Shown here: one piece after another, positions 35,346 to 44,597 of the stretch | Layout of the letters: each line of letters begins with the position of its first letter | Numbering within the stretch: the stretch's first letter is position 1 | Source of the DNA: Paenibacillus xylanexedens | GTDB taxonomy: Bacteria; Bacillota; Bacilli; Paenibacillales; Paenibacillaceae | Assembly (NCBI RefSeq): GCF_017874615.1 | Contig: NZ_JAGIKV010000019.1 | Coordinates: forward strand, 62,001 to 126,000 | Direction: 5' to 3' | DNA: 64,000 bases | Made by a program: the position numbers and the translations under genes | The notes under the pieces: generated by a model | Databases searched by the model: none | What the model was told of the DNA's origin: nothing | The model's input: the letters and a program-made list of their open reading frames with translations, nothing else

Positions 35346-35361
35346 AGCCTGCTTCTTTTTT
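35337..35361 (+). terminator. intrinsic terminator of the ABC transporter unit
   Basis: GCAGGC (35337-35342) pairs with GCCTGC (35347-35352) around TAAA, followed by TTC and a T-run. The loop is the stop codon of the permease gene. Confidence 0.8.
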
Positions 35362-35470
35362 TTGCTCCAATGTTTGTTGTGGAAAGAAAAAAGTGTATAT
35401 TCAGCATTGCCTGTGGCATGACTGTCATTTAAGGGTACTTAGTATCATAAGTAAATGACTAGATATACAT

Positions 35471-36595
35471 ATGAACGCCGCAGTCACTTTGGCAGAGCAG
35501 CGCATGGAGGGATCACGTTTCTTGATAAATAACAAGTTCTACCGCATCTGCACAGCGATTATTCTGCTGCTGCTCATCGTGTATCTGGGGGAAAAAGTAA
35601 ACTTTATTTTCAGCCCCCTGACCTCACTGATTCACATCATCATCATTCCGCTGCTGATTGCTGGTTTCTTCTATTATCTGCTGCGCCCGCTCGTCGATTA
35701 TATGGAGAGGCATAAGATCAAGCGTGCATTGTCAGTTCTGATTATTTATATCGTAATTGCATTAATCCTCGCAGGTTTTAGTGTGCTGGTATGGCCTTCA
35801 TTGAGAGAACAACTGATGAATTTTGTGGAGAATGCTCCAGCGTTGGTTACTTCACTCAGCGACCAGTTGAATGCACTTGAAAAGAGTAATGTTGTTTCCA
35901 GATATCTGCCTGATGATTCCAATCTATTCTCACGATTATCCGATGTTCTGAGCCAAGGGATCACTCAGGTAACCAATTATGTCTCCGGGTTATTCTCCGT
36001 GGTATCCAATTTGGTTATTATTCTGGCAACGTTCCCGATCATGCTGTATTACATGCTTAAGGAAGGCAGCAAGTTTGGAACGAATCTGACCTTATTGTTG
36101 CCAAGACATTATCGGAAGGATGGGGAAGAAACCGTCCATGAGATCGATGAAGCACTAAGTAACTATATTGTTGGCCGGGTTATTGTTAATGTAGCGCTGG
36201 GGATTCTGATGTACATCGGTTTTCTCATCTTAGGTTTGCCTTATGCATTGCTGCTGACGGTTGTATCGATTATTCTGAACTTCATCCCTTATGTGGGTGC
36301 TTTGCTGGCAGCTATTCCGGTTGTCATTGTCGCGTTTATCGAATCACCTTCGATGGCGATCTGGTCACTGGTCATCATTGTAATCGCACAGCAAATTCAG
36401 GATAACCTGATCTCACCTTATGTCTATGGCAAACAGCTCGATATTCATCCACTGACTACCGTTATCCTTTTGCTCGTGGGTGCTGACCTGGGAAATATCT
36501 TGGGTATGATTATCGTGATTCCCCTATATATGATTCTGAAAATTATAGTTCTCAAAATCCATTATCGGATTGTTGAAGATAAAACTGAAACTTAA
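35471..36595 (+). CDS. AI-2E family membrane transporter
   Basis: The 374-residue protein has about eight membrane helices and the features of the AI-2E (YdiK/TqsA/YtvI) family. These are an N-terminal helix pair, the central soluble-looking part (LREQLMNFVENAPALVTSLSD), the conserved NFIPYVGALLAAIPVVIVA and QQIQDNLISPYVYGKQLDIHPLT. Family members have been tied to autoinducer export or Na+/H+ exchange, so no substrate is assigned. ATG 35471 has no clear ribosome binding site; an internal ATG at 35504 is an alternative. Confidence 0.82.
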   Translation: MNAAVTLAEQRMEGSRFLINNKFYRICTAIILLLLIVYLGEKVNFIFSPLTSLIHIIIIPLLIAGFFYYLLRPLVDYMERHKIKRALSVLIIYIVIALILAGFSVLVWPSLREQLMNFVENAPALVTSLSDQLNALEKSNVVSRYLPDDSNLFSRLSDVLSQGITQVTNYVSGLFSVVSNLVIILATFPIMLYYMLKEGSKFGTNLTLLLPRHYRKDGEETVHEIDEALSNYIVGRVIVNVALGILMYIGFLILGLPYALLLTVVSIILNFIPYVGALLAAIPVVIVAFIESPSMAIWSLVIIVIAQQIQDNLISPYVYGKQLDIHPLTTVILLLVGADLGNILGMIIVIPLYMILKIIVLKIHYRIVEDKTET

Positions 36596-36672
36596 ATGGA
36601 GTTAGAAATACATCTCTGTCATGTGCTCGACTAATGTTTGTTCTTGAATCACATAGATAAGCTCATCAGGAT

Positions 36673-36738
36673 AAGCCGCATATCAATGGTGAAGGGTCAG
36701 GTAAGTTTGCCCTCGCCATTGATATGCGGCTTTTTTTT
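36673..36738 (+). terminator. intrinsic terminator of the AI-2E gene
   Basis: AAGCCGCATATCAATGG (36673-36689) pairs with CCATTGATATGCGGCTT (36716-36732), and AGGG/CCCT may extend the stem. A run of T follows. Confidence 0.88.
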
Positions 36739-36746
36739 CATACATA

Positions 36747-36791
36747 TTGCTCACTCATGTTATATCTGTTATACTTGATATATAACAGATA
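36747..36791 (+). promoter_or_regulatory. promoter and GntR operator
   Basis: TTGCTC (36747-36752) and TATACT (36770-36775) are 17 bases apart. TATCTGTTAT (36763-36772) and its exact inverse ATAACAGATA (36782-36791), 9 bases apart, overlap the -10 box and the start point. This is a typical site for autorepression by the GntR protein encoded next. Confidence 0.7.
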
Positions 36792-36811
36792 ACAAAAAAG
36801 AAGGTGAACCC

Positions 36812-37207
36812 TTGATTATTCAACTGGATATGCAATCCGAACTGCCCATTTATTCACAACTTGTTTATCAAATTATTGAAGGCATTGCTAGTGGTGAGTT
36901 GCAGCTAGGTGAGGCGCTACCTTCGGTTCGGAATTTGGCAGCAGATATTGGTGTTAACCTTCACACCGTCAACAAGGCTTATACACTACTCAAGCAAGAT
37001 GGATACATTCTGGTTCATAGACAAAAGGGAGTTGTAGTAAACCCTGATGGAATGCCTGATTTAACGGATGATTTTTTGAAAAAGCAGCAAAGCGAATTAA
37101 GACCGATTATTGCCGAAGCGATCTGTCGTGGAATGACCAAAGAGGAACTATCTACGGTGTTAGACCAAATATATGATGATGTAAAGATGGGTCACAACAG
37201 AGAATAA
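36812..37207 (+). CDS. GntR-family regulator, YhcF subfamily
   Basis: The 131-residue protein is a winged helix GntR domain (about residues 8-78: MQSELPIYSQLVYQIIEGIA, then LPSVRNLAADIGVNLHTVNKAY) with a short helical tail and no ligand domain, as in YhcF/YtrA regulators. The TTG start at 36812 follows GAAGGTG. YtrA-type regulators usually sit in front of membrane or transport genes that they repress; here the next gene is a DUF1648 membrane protein 23 bases downstream. A perfect inverted repeat over its own promoter supports autoregulation. Confidence 0.88.
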   Translation: MIIQLDMQSELPIYSQLVYQIIEGIASGELQLGEALPSVRNLAADIGVNLHTVNKAYTLLKQDGYILVHRQKGVVVNPDGMPDLTDDFLKKQQSELRPIIAEAICRGMTKEELSTVLDQIYDDVKMGHNRE

Positions 37208-37230
37208 CGAATCAAGGGAGTGTGTTATGT

Positions 37231-38331
37231 ATGCAACTATTTAGTATATTACCTATCATCCTAATGTTTGCTCCATTAGCCTTACTTCTATCCTTTGCAC
37301 CATATCTGACAAGGGAAACCATTAGCTTTGGGGTTACGGTAAGTCAATATAATTACTACACACCCATCTTACGTAAGCTACGGAGTGCGTTTGCTACAGT
37401 AAGTCTGATCGGAAACGGGATGATTATACTTGTCTGTCTGTATTTACTCCGATCTGCTAATGAAGAGTCTACCGCAATGATCACAGGTGTGAGCACAGTA
37501 ATATTCATTGTGTACTGGTCAGCACTACACATCTTATTTCATTTCAAGATGAAAAAAATAAAGGGAACACTTACAACTGTAGAAGCACCTCAAAGGGTTA
37601 AAATCGATACCACCTTCCGCCAAAATAAACTCACCTATTCCAACTATTGGTTTCTCATTCACATTGCTATTATTGTAGCCATTGCGATCATTTCGATCCT
37701 GAATTATAAGGCACTCCCTAACGTCATTCCAATAAAATATGATCTTCAGGGCCATGTCACTTCCAGTGTGCCTAAAACCTACCTCTCGGTACTGGCTATT
37801 AATTTTGTACAGCTAGGAATCATTGCACTTATGATGTTGGTGAACTGGAGTATTAAAACAAGCAAACAGCAGCTTACTACGTCTAATCCGGGCCAATTTG
37901 CTGCTGAAAATATTCAATTCCGCCGTAAATGGTCCCTATTTACGATCATAACAGGGTTCCTTCTTACCATTTTATTTGCCTTCATTCAGATCAATATGTT
38001 CGTCCCTAATCTGTTTTTGCTAACAGCGATTAGCTTTATCACTACTGTGGTGATCGTGTTAGGTGTTGTATGGCTGTCTCTCACAGGCAGACAAGGCGGT
38101 GGGAAAATTCGTAATCATCAAGAGGACCACGAACGATCTAAAGAGCAGCCTGTGAATGACGATGATTATTGGAAGCTTGGTTTTATTTACTTCAATGCCA
38201 ATGATCCTTCTTTTACCGTAGAAAAGCGTTATGGAATAGGCTGGACGATTAACTTCGCTCGTCCACTATCTTGGGTCCTGTTGTTATTCATCATTGCTAT
38301 TGTTGTTATAAGCAGAGTTCTGAGCCAATAA
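37231..38331 (+). CDS. DUF1648/DUF5808 multi-pass membrane protein
   Basis: The 366-residue protein has about eight membrane helices. Its centre has the DUF1648 pattern NYKALPNVIPIKYDLQGHVT, and its C-terminal part has WKLGFIYFNANDPSFTVEKR with YGIGWTINFARP, the DUF5808 pattern. Such proteins follow GntR regulators in many Firmicutes; B. subtilis has SdpI-like immunity relatives. The start is taken as ATG 37231 because AGGGAG lies 10 bases upstream; a GTG nine bases earlier is too close. Function is unknown, with envelope stress or peptide immunity possible. Confidence 0.78.
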   Translation: MQLFSILPIILMFAPLALLLSFAPYLTRETISFGVTVSQYNYYTPILRKLRSAFATVSLIGNGMIILVCLYLLRSANEESTAMITGVSTVIFIVYWSALHILFHFKMKKIKGTLTTVEAPQRVKIDTTFRQNKLTYSNYWFLIHIAIIVAIAIISILNYKALPNVIPIKYDLQGHVTSSVPKTYLSVLAINFVQLGIIALMMLVNWSIKTSKQQLTTSNPGQFAAENIQFRRKWSLFTIITGFLLTILFAFIQINMFVPNLFLLTAISFITTVVIVLGVVWLSLTGRQGGGKIRNHQEDHERSKEQPVNDDDYWKLGFIYFNANDPSFTVEKRYGIGWTINFARPLSWVLLLFIIAIVVISRVLSQ

Positions 38332-38376
38332 ATGCTCATAGATCTATGCATAACATAAAAATGATTAGGAGGAGTT

Positions 38377-39972
38377 ATGACGATGAACAATTGGAAAAAG
38401 CTATTACTTTCTCTTACTTTCGTAGGTCTCATCCTTCCGGTGACATCCATCTCAGAAGCTGCTGAAAAATCCGTGGGTAGTGAAAATCTTGTTCCTATTC
38501 GTGAGATTGCAGAAAAGAATGGGGCAGAGGTATCTTGGCAACAAAAGACAGGACAAATCACAATACGAAAAAGTGAGCTTACTATTGTAGTTAAGGTAGG
38601 AGAAAAACAGGCGATGGTGAATGGGCAAGCCATCTCCTTAGACAATCCTGTTCAGTTAACGAAAGGAGCTACCTATATGGATGGGGGATTTCTTACCGAG
38701 ACGCTGAAGGCAGCACCTGAGGACAGATTCATTTCACTTATAAGTGAGGGCGATGGCAAGGAGGCTGCCAAGTATGTTCATACCTCTGTGAGTGGAGTGT
38801 TGTCACCCACGTTGTTGAGTCAGCTGTGGGGAGCTTTAGAAGGACAAAATGGCAAAATTACAAGTGAAGCCATAGCTAAGCATGTAGAAAATAATACAGT
38901 ACATCGCAATGTTACCTATACGTTCAAAACAGAGCTCACTCGTTTAAATATTACGGTCAGAATGAATCATAACGGACTTGTGGATGATTTGCATATTGCC
39001 GCCGCTACGCCAGATGTGTATCAAAAACCAAGCTACGACGACCCATCTGCCTATACAGAACAAGACATTACGGTTGGTCAGGGGGATTTAGCTTTACCAG
39101 GGACACTAACTTTGCCCAAGGGAGAGGGACCTTTCCCGGTTGTCATTCTGGTACACGGTTCTGGGCCTAGCAATCAAGATGCTGCCATTGGTGGGGCAAA
39201 GCCGTTTCGCGATCTTGCGGTAGGTTTAGCTTCACAAGGAGTTGCTGTATTAAGATACGATAAGGTTACGTATGAGCATACCTATAAGGTGGCTTCACAG
39301 CCTAAATTCACATTAAAACAAGAGAGCGTAGATCAGGTAAACGATGCAGTGGAATTCCTTAAAAAGAATACACATATTGATTCTACAGTGATTTTTGTAG
39401 CTGGACATAGTCAAGGCGGGTTTGCAATTCCGTTAATCATTGCTGAGGATAAACAACATGATATTGCAGGAAGTATTTTACTTGCTGCACCAAGTAGTAG
39501 CTTTGCGGATGTGCTTACCGAGCAGCAGGACGAATTGGTAGAGCGGATGAAGCAGCTTGGTTTAGACACGGATGTCATTCAAGGGCAAGCTGATTTTTAT
39601 AAAAATGTAGCTGCGATGGTTAAAGATCCAAAATATTCTGTAGATCATCTTCCTGAGGCGTTTCCACTTCAACCTGCTTATTGGTGGTTTGAGCAAAGAG
39701 ATTATGTGCCTGCGGAACTGGCTAAAACACAAAATACACCTATGCTTGTTATACAAGGCGAAAACGATGTGCAAGTGTCTATGAATCAATTCCAAACCTG
39801 GAAATCGTCTCTTCAAGGTCATTCCAATGTAACGTACAATAGCTATCCAAAGGTAAATCATCTTTTATCCAGCTATGATGGACTTTCAATCGGTCAAGAG
39901 TACGCTGAGCCATCTAATGTCTCCAAAGCCATTATCGATGATATTGCGATGTGGGTATTAAAATCAAACTAA
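38377..39972 (+). CDS. secreted alpha/beta hydrolase with N-terminal stalk domain
   Basis: The 531-residue protein has a signal peptide (about residues 5-29) and a copper-amine-oxidase-N-like stalk domain (about 35-110: LVPIREIAEKNGAEVSW). A DUF3887-like domain follows (about 118-215), then an alpha/beta hydrolase domain with the oxyanion motif LVHGSGPSNQD. The catalytic triad is readable as Ser345 (GHSQGG), Asp464 (GENDVQ) and His495 (VNHLL). Similar proteins occur in Paenibacillus and Clostridium; the substrate is unknown, an esterase being likely. It follows the DUF1648 gene by 45 bases in the same direction, so it may be under the same GntR control. AGGAGGAG precedes the ATG. Confidence 0.8.
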   Translation: MTMNNWKKLLLSLTFVGLILPVTSISEAAEKSVGSENLVPIREIAEKNGAEVSWQQKTGQITIRKSELTIVVKVGEKQAMVNGQAISLDNPVQLTKGATYMDGGFLTETLKAAPEDRFISLISEGDGKEAAKYVHTSVSGVLSPTLLSQLWGALEGQNGKITSEAIAKHVENNTVHRNVTYTFKTELTRLNITVRMNHNGLVDDLHIAAATPDVYQKPSYDDPSAYTEQDITVGQGDLALPGTLTLPKGEGPFPVVILVHGSGPSNQDAAIGGAKPFRDLAVGLASQGVAVLRYDKVTYEHTYKVASQPKFTLKQESVDQVNDAVEFLKKNTHIDSTVIFVAGHSQGGFAIPLIIAEDKQHDIAGSILLAAPSSSFADVLTEQQDELVERMKQLGLDTDVIQGQADFYKNVAAMVKDPKYSVDHLPEAFPLQPAYWWFEQRDYVPAELAKTQNTPMLVIQGENDVQVSMNQFQTWKSSLQGHSNVTYNSYPKVNHLLSSYDGLSIGQEYAEPSNVSKAIIDDIAMWVLKSN

Positions 39973-40035
39973 AAACGGGAGTTCCATTCTTAGGTTGAAT
40001 GATAACTTGGAGAAGTGACGGATAGGGCGAGATAT

Positions 40036-40085
40036 AATAAGAAGAGGAGCACTTACCAAAATAGGCAAGTGCTCCTCTTCTTATT
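40036..40085. terminator. bidirectional intrinsic terminator
   Basis: A perfect 19-bp stem (40036-40054 and 40067-40085) separates the hydrolase gene on + from the CNNM/CBS gene on -, with A/T-rich flanks on both sides. Confidence 0.88.
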
Positions 40086-40097
40086 TATAAATTTGCT

Positions 40098-41456
40098 TTA
40101 TTTAGACCAATTGGACTCTTTCTCGTCTTCATCTGTATAATCAGACATGGTCAGTGGTTCCTTGGGAACAACGGCCACTTTGTAGAACCGATTCTTGTCT
40201 TTTTCCAGCAAAACAAAGATTAGATTCTCGAACTCATATTCTTCCTGTTCGTTCATCTCGGGACGATGGCTGTAGAGCCATCCACCAATGGTGTCCCACT
40301 CATCTGCATCCAGGCTGGACATAAACATGTCGTTCACCTTCGATAAGGAAACCTTGCCGTCCATAATGACATAGTTCTCATTGATGACTTGAATATCTTC
40401 CACTTCGTCTGCGTCGAACTCGTCGCGAATCTCACCAACAATCTGCTCAAGCACATCCTCGATGGTTACAATTCCGGAAGTTCCTCCATATTCGTCGACA
40501 AGTACGGCGATATGTACGCCATCCTTCTGCATTTTCTTGAGCAAGTCCTTCACAGGAGTTGTTTCGTGAACAGCCGATACAGGCTGAATCAGGGAGGATA
40601 GATCAACAGGTTCATCGTTTCCGTATAGTTCCAGGAAGAATTGTTTCGTATTAATGATACCGATGATATCGTCTTTACTCTCATTCACTACTGGAAAACG
40701 TGTATATTGTTCTTCACGAATGATCTCCAGGTTTTCCTCGTTTGTTCTATTCACATAAAGGCAGACCATATCGGTCCGGGGTACCATGATTTCTTTGGCT
40801 AACATCTCATCAAAAGCAAAGATCCGGCTTACATAACCGAATTCGGCTTGGTTGATTTTACCACTTTCAAAGCTTTCATTAATAATGATCTGCAACTCTT
40901 CTTCGGAGTGTGCATCTTCATGTTCAGAAGCAGGTTTGATTCCGAACAGTTTCACCAGTTGGTTCGCTGAGCCGTTTAACAGCCAGATAAAAGGATACAT
41001 AATTCGGTTAAACCAGATGATAGGTGTAGACGTCAGCAGTGCAACAGTTTCGGCTTTCCGGATTGCAATCGTTTTTGGAGCGAGTTCACCAACCACAACA
41101 TGCAGATACGTGATGGAAGCAAACGCGATAACAAACGATAAGAATGAAGAAACCGCCTCAGGAATTTGCAAGCTTTCGAACACAGGGTGGAGAATCTTCT
41201 CTACCGTTGGTTCACCCAGCCAGCCCAGTCCCAGGGATGTGATCGTGATTCCAAGCTGGCAGGCAGACAAATATCCGTCCAGATTGGCAACGGCTTGTTT
41301 AACAGCCAGCGCACGCTTGTTTCCTTCTGCAATCATTTGGTCGATCCGGCTCGGTCGAACCCGCACCAGAGCGAATTCCACTGCAACAAAAAACGCCGAA
41401 AGTCCTATCAAAAAAGCAACCATTACTAAATTTAACGCATACCTCTCACTTTCCAT
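40098..41456 (-). CDS. CNNM/CBS-domain membrane protein (HlyC/CorC family)
   Basis: The 452-residue protein has a CNNM membrane domain (about residues 1-190: AFFVAVEFALVRVRPSRI, then SACQLGITITSLGLGWLGEP) and a pair of CBS domains (about 210-345: MVPRTDMVCLYVN, then VLVDEYGGTSGIVTIEDVLE). A C-terminal CorC/HlyC domain follows (about 360-440). The family includes Mg2+ exporters such as B. subtilis MpfA; the hemolysin name is historical. ATG 41456 has AAAGGAG upstream. It is a single-gene unit bounded by a terminator. Confidence 0.88.
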   Translation of the reverse strand: MESERYALNLVMVAFLIGLSAFFVAVEFALVRVRPSRIDQMIAEGNKRALAVKQAVANLDGYLSACQLGITITSLGLGWLGEPTVEKILHPVFESLQIPEAVSSFLSFVIAFASITYLHVVVGELAPKTIAIRKAETVALLTSTPIIWFNRIMYPFIWLLNGSANQLVKLFGIKPASEHEDAHSEEELQIIINESFESGKINQAEFGYVSRIFAFDEMLAKEIMVPRTDMVCLYVNRTNEENLEIIREEQYTRFPVVNESKDDIIGIINTKQFFLELYGNDEPVDLSSLIQPVSAVHETTPVKDLLKKMQKDGVHIAVLVDEYGGTSGIVTIEDVLEQIVGEIRDEFDADEVEDIQVINENYVIMDGKVSLSKVNDMFMSSLDADEWDTIGGWLYSHRPEMNEQEEYEFENLIFVLLEKDKNRFYKVAVVPKEPLTMSDYTDEDEKESNWSK

Positions 41457-41833
41457 TCACTGCTCTTCTCCTTTAGGTAATAAGTTTTTAACGATTATTA
41501 TATCTAATTTTACGTAAGAAGACCACCTCCAGACAAAGAAATGAGGAAGAGTCTGGAAGGTGGAATGAGCAAATTGGCGTCACAATGCGAATCTGCTCCA
41601 TGATTAAACTGATATGTAGAAGGTAACACAGTCAGAATATACAATGAACAAAGTAGAAATTTGAATTTCCAGAATCAAGTATTCCGTCTGCTTATGTAAA
41701 GTTTTATCTAAAGCAAACGTTACGAATAGGGGGTACATTGGGTATCTATGATTAGCTGTATACATAATCGTCAAAGATGTGTAGGTGAGAGAAAGGCAAG
41801 GTCATGAAGATTGCCACTTGAGGAGGAAGCCGA
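41457..41833. other. divergent intergenic region before cardiolipin synthase
   Basis: This 377-base gap lies between two genes that read outward. It has one imperfect 12-bp hairpin, CCACCTCCAGAC (41523-41534) with GTCTGGAAGGTGG (41551-41563), without a T-run on either side. I could not assign promoters with confidence and saw no coding frame. Confidence 0.35.
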
Positions 41834-43273
41834 ATGTTCTGGCTGGTCATTATATTACTCGTATTTATTTTCCAGGCAGCCACAATTCTTTTGCTGGAAT
41901 TTCGTAATCCGGCTAAAGCTGTGGCTTGGCTGTTTATTTTGTTCTGCGTGCCTTTGATCGGTTTTGTAGTGTACTATTTCGTGGCGCAGGATTATAACAA
42001 ACGAAAAAAACTCCGCAAGGGTGGATCGCGCATCTTCCGTGAAATGAAGGATACGATCTGGGAACAAGCCCACATCATTGGAGATGTCGAACAGATGCCT
42101 GGCGATCGTTTCAGCCATCAGCATCGATTGTTTAACCTGTTATCCCATCTGTCGGAGAGCCCGATTACAGGTTGTAACCACAGTACGGTGCTCACAAATG
42201 GTGAAGAGGCGTTTGCGGCAATGCTGAGGGAAATGGAAAAAGCCAAGCACCATCTGCATGTGGAATTTTACATTTTCCGTGATGATGTGATCAGTACGAA
42301 GTTTCAGGATGTCATGATTCGCAAGGCGCAAGCGGGCGTGAAGGTTCGGTTTATCTGCGACGGTCTCGGCAGCCACAAGATGAAAGGAAGCTTTATCCGT
42401 AAACTTCAGGATGCAGGTGTGGAGTTTCATTATTTTCTCCCACCGCTGATCGCTACGATTGACCGCAGAGTAAACTACCGGAATCACCGCAAAATTGTTG
42501 TGGTGGATGGAAAGGTTGGTTTTGTGGGCGGTATTAACGTAGGTGATGATTATCTTGGACAATATCCTGAGGTGGGTTTCTGGCGGGATACACATGTGCA
42601 GATTGAGGGAGACGCCGTGTACTTTCTGCAAAGTACGTTTCTTAACGACTGGAAATTGGCTGCTGGTGAGCGAATTACCGAACCCCAGCTTGCAGGATTA
42701 TTTCCTCCCCATATTTGTAGTGGAGAAGAGCGAATTCAGATACTGGCTAGTGGGCCGGATCAGGACTGGGATGCCATTCAGGAAATGTGTTTTGGGGCCA
42801 TTTCGGTAGCCTGTGACCGGATTTACATTACCACACCTTATTTTATTCCTGATCCTGCCCTGTATGAGGCACTCAAAACAGCTGCTGTCAGTGGGGTCGA
42901 TGTGAAAATTATCATTCCTTATCAATCCGACTCCAAGCTTGTTCATCTGGCGTCACTTTCATACGTGGAGGAGCTGCTGCGAGCAGGTGTGCAGTTCTTC
43001 CAATATCGCAAAGGTTTTGTACATGCCAAAGTGATGATTGTGGATGATTTGCTCGCTACAGTCGGAACAGCCAACATGGACATGCGTAGTTTTTTCTGTA
43101 ATTTCGAGTTGACTGCGGTAATGTTTGAGACCTCCCCGATTGGTCGTTTGGTTGCTGACTTTGAACGTGACCTCAATGAATGCAGTCAGATCGATGTGCG
43201 GGTATTTCAGAAGCGTTCACGGTGGCAAAAAGGCGCAGAAATGCTTTCTCGGATGCTTTCTCCGCTTCTTTAG
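41834..43273 (+). CDS. cardiolipin synthase
   Basis: The 479-residue membrane enzyme condenses two phosphatidylglycerols to cardiolipin. Two N-terminal membrane helices (about residues 2-20 and 32-52) are followed by two phospholipase D motifs. HKD1 includes His218 in NHRKIVVVDGKVGFVGGIN, and HKD2 includes His397 in HAKVMIVDDLLATVGTANMD. Both are complete, and the length is normal for Bacillus Cls. GAGGAGGAAG precedes the ATG. It stands alone, with a promoter not resolved in the gap upstream. Confidence 0.92.
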   Translation: MFWLVIILLVFIFQAATILLLEFRNPAKAVAWLFILFCVPLIGFVVYYFVAQDYNKRKKLRKGGSRIFREMKDTIWEQAHIIGDVEQMPGDRFSHQHRLFNLLSHLSESPITGCNHSTVLTNGEEAFAAMLREMEKAKHHLHVEFYIFRDDVISTKFQDVMIRKAQAGVKVRFICDGLGSHKMKGSFIRKLQDAGVEFHYFLPPLIATIDRRVNYRNHRKIVVVDGKVGFVGGINVGDDYLGQYPEVGFWRDTHVQIEGDAVYFLQSTFLNDWKLAAGERITEPQLAGLFPPHICSGEERIQILASGPDQDWDAIQEMCFGAISVACDRIYITTPYFIPDPALYEALKTAAVSGVDVKIIIPYQSDSKLVHLASLSYVEELLRAGVQFFQYRKGFVHAKVMIVDDLLATVGTANMDMRSFFCNFELTAVMFETSPIGRLVADFERDLNECSQIDVRVFQKRSRWQKGAEMLSRMLSPLL

Positions 43274-43621
43274 CCGATTTAGGGCAGATTTCTGAAGATA
43301 AGTTCACTTTTTGTGAATTTATCTTCTTTTTGCTAAGTATTTTGCGCAAATTTGATCTTTTATGATATAATAGATATATAAATCATGTCTTGGCGAAGGA
43401 GGGGAGTCTGCGGGAAAACAGGCTCCCTTTTGCTCTCTTTTGAAAGTGCAAACCGGGATGAATAACATTTTGAATCCATTTTATATCGCCTTTAGATGCT
43501 TGCGCTGTATAGCCAGGGTACATATAGAACGCAGTTTGCTGTTCTCCATATGTAGATTCACCCTGAGTATTTAAATGATTTATAAAATGGATTCACACAC
43601 TGATTTAACGGGGGGGATACC
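43274..43621 (+). promoter_or_regulatory. promoter and structured leader of the YitT-family gene
   Basis: TTGCGC (43342-43347) and a perfect TATAAT (43366-43371) are 18 bases apart. About 25 bases after the expected start is a terminator-like hairpin, GGGAG-T-CTG (43402-43410) with CAG-G-CTCCC (43419-43427), followed by TTTT. Further down is a second element in which CAGGGT/ACCCTG (43514-43519, 43560-43565), CATAT/ATATG (43521-43525, 43548-43552) and GAAC/GTTC (43527-43530, 43541-43544) nest in one arm. The leader is about 240 bases. No known riboswitch class was recognised. Confidence 0.5.
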
Positions 43622-44533
43622 ATGTCCAATGTAACGGTGAAAGAACTAACAGCCAAGCAAGCTGACCGCGGGGTCAAAAGCTCGGTGTTTACATTAAAGC
43701 TGCTGCAACGTATTGTGATGATTCTGATCGGTGCTGCACTAATGGCTGTATCGCTTGAAGTGTTTCTCGTACCGAATGGTGTTATTGATGGTGGGATTAC
43801 GGGGATTTCAATTATGGTGTCAGAACTTACACATCTGCCACTCGGAGTATTCTTGACCTTGCTCAACTTGCCTTTCCTGATTCTGGGTTACAAGCAGATT
43901 GGTAAAACATTTGCGTTATCCACATTGCTGGGGATCGTGGTCATGTCCATCGGGACATCATTATTGCACCATGTGCCTGCATTAACACCAGGGGAGCCTT
44001 TGCTCGGAGCTGTATTTGGCGGATTGATCCTGGGTGTGGGTGTTGGACTTGTCATTCGGTCTGGCGGTTCACTGGATGGTACGGAGATTGTGGCGATCTT
44101 GCTTAGTGAGAAGTCACCTTTATCTGTAGGACAGATCGTATTGTTCATTAACGTGTTTATTTTCGCAGGTGCAGGATTTGTATTCGGCTGGCCGAATGCC
44201 CTGTATTCCATGATTGCATATTATATTGCGATGAAGATGATTGATATTGTGAATGAAGGACTTGACCAGTCCAAATCGGTATGGATCATTAGTGAGAAAT
44301 ATCGTGATATCGGTTCAGCCCTGACAGACCGTCTTGGTCGTGGTGTAACTTTCCTGGATGGAGAGGGCGGATTCAGCGGGGACGAGAAAAAGATCATTTT
44401 TGTCGTGATTACCCGTTTGGAAGAAGCGAAGCTGAAGACCATCGTTGAAGATTGGGACCCGCAAGCCTTTGTGGCTATCGGTAACATTCATGACGTGAAG
44501 GGCGGACGTTTCAAGAAAAAAGGTATCCATTAG
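43622..44533 (+). CDS. YitT-family membrane protein (DUF2179)
   Basis: The 303-residue protein has about five to six membrane helices (MILIGAALMAVSLEVFLVPNG, then ITGISIMVSEL and GGLILGVGVGLVIRSGGSLDGTE). A C-terminal DUF2179 domain (about 225-300) includes RGVTFLDGEGGFSGDEKKIIFVVI. YitT proteins are widespread and of uncertain function; several are near spore or envelope genes. The gene has an unusually structured leader with a possible attenuator. ATG 43622 lies a few bases after GGGGGGGAT. A terminator follows. Confidence 0.85.
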   Translation: MSNVTVKELTAKQADRGVKSSVFTLKLLQRIVMILIGAALMAVSLEVFLVPNGVIDGGITGISIMVSELTHLPLGVFLTLLNLPFLILGYKQIGKTFALSTLLGIVVMSIGTSLLHHVPALTPGEPLLGAVFGGLILGVGVGLVIRSGGSLDGTEIVAILLSEKSPLSVGQIVLFINVFIFAGAGFVFGWPNALYSMIAYYIAMKMIDIVNEGLDQSKSVWIISEKYRDIGSALTDRLGRGVTFLDGEGGFSGDEKKIIFVVITRLEEAKLKTIVEDWDPQAFVAIGNIHDVKGGRFKKKGIH

Positions 44534-44556
44534 CGATTGATATATACATGAATGAT

Positions 44557-44597
44557 AATAGCCGACACCCTTGTGATGAGGGAGTCGGCTATTTTTT
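44557..44597. terminator. intrinsic terminator between convergent genes
   Basis: AATAGCCGAC (44557-44566) pairs with GTCGGCTATT (44584-44593), extended by CCC/GGG, and T-runs follow. It overlaps the stop codon of the ligD polymerase gene on the - strand. Confidence 0.82.

Noticed and set aside
41523..41563. Hairpin upstream of cardiolipin synthase as a terminator
   Set aside because: There is no T-run on either strand after the stem and it lies between outward-reading genes, where a terminator is not needed.
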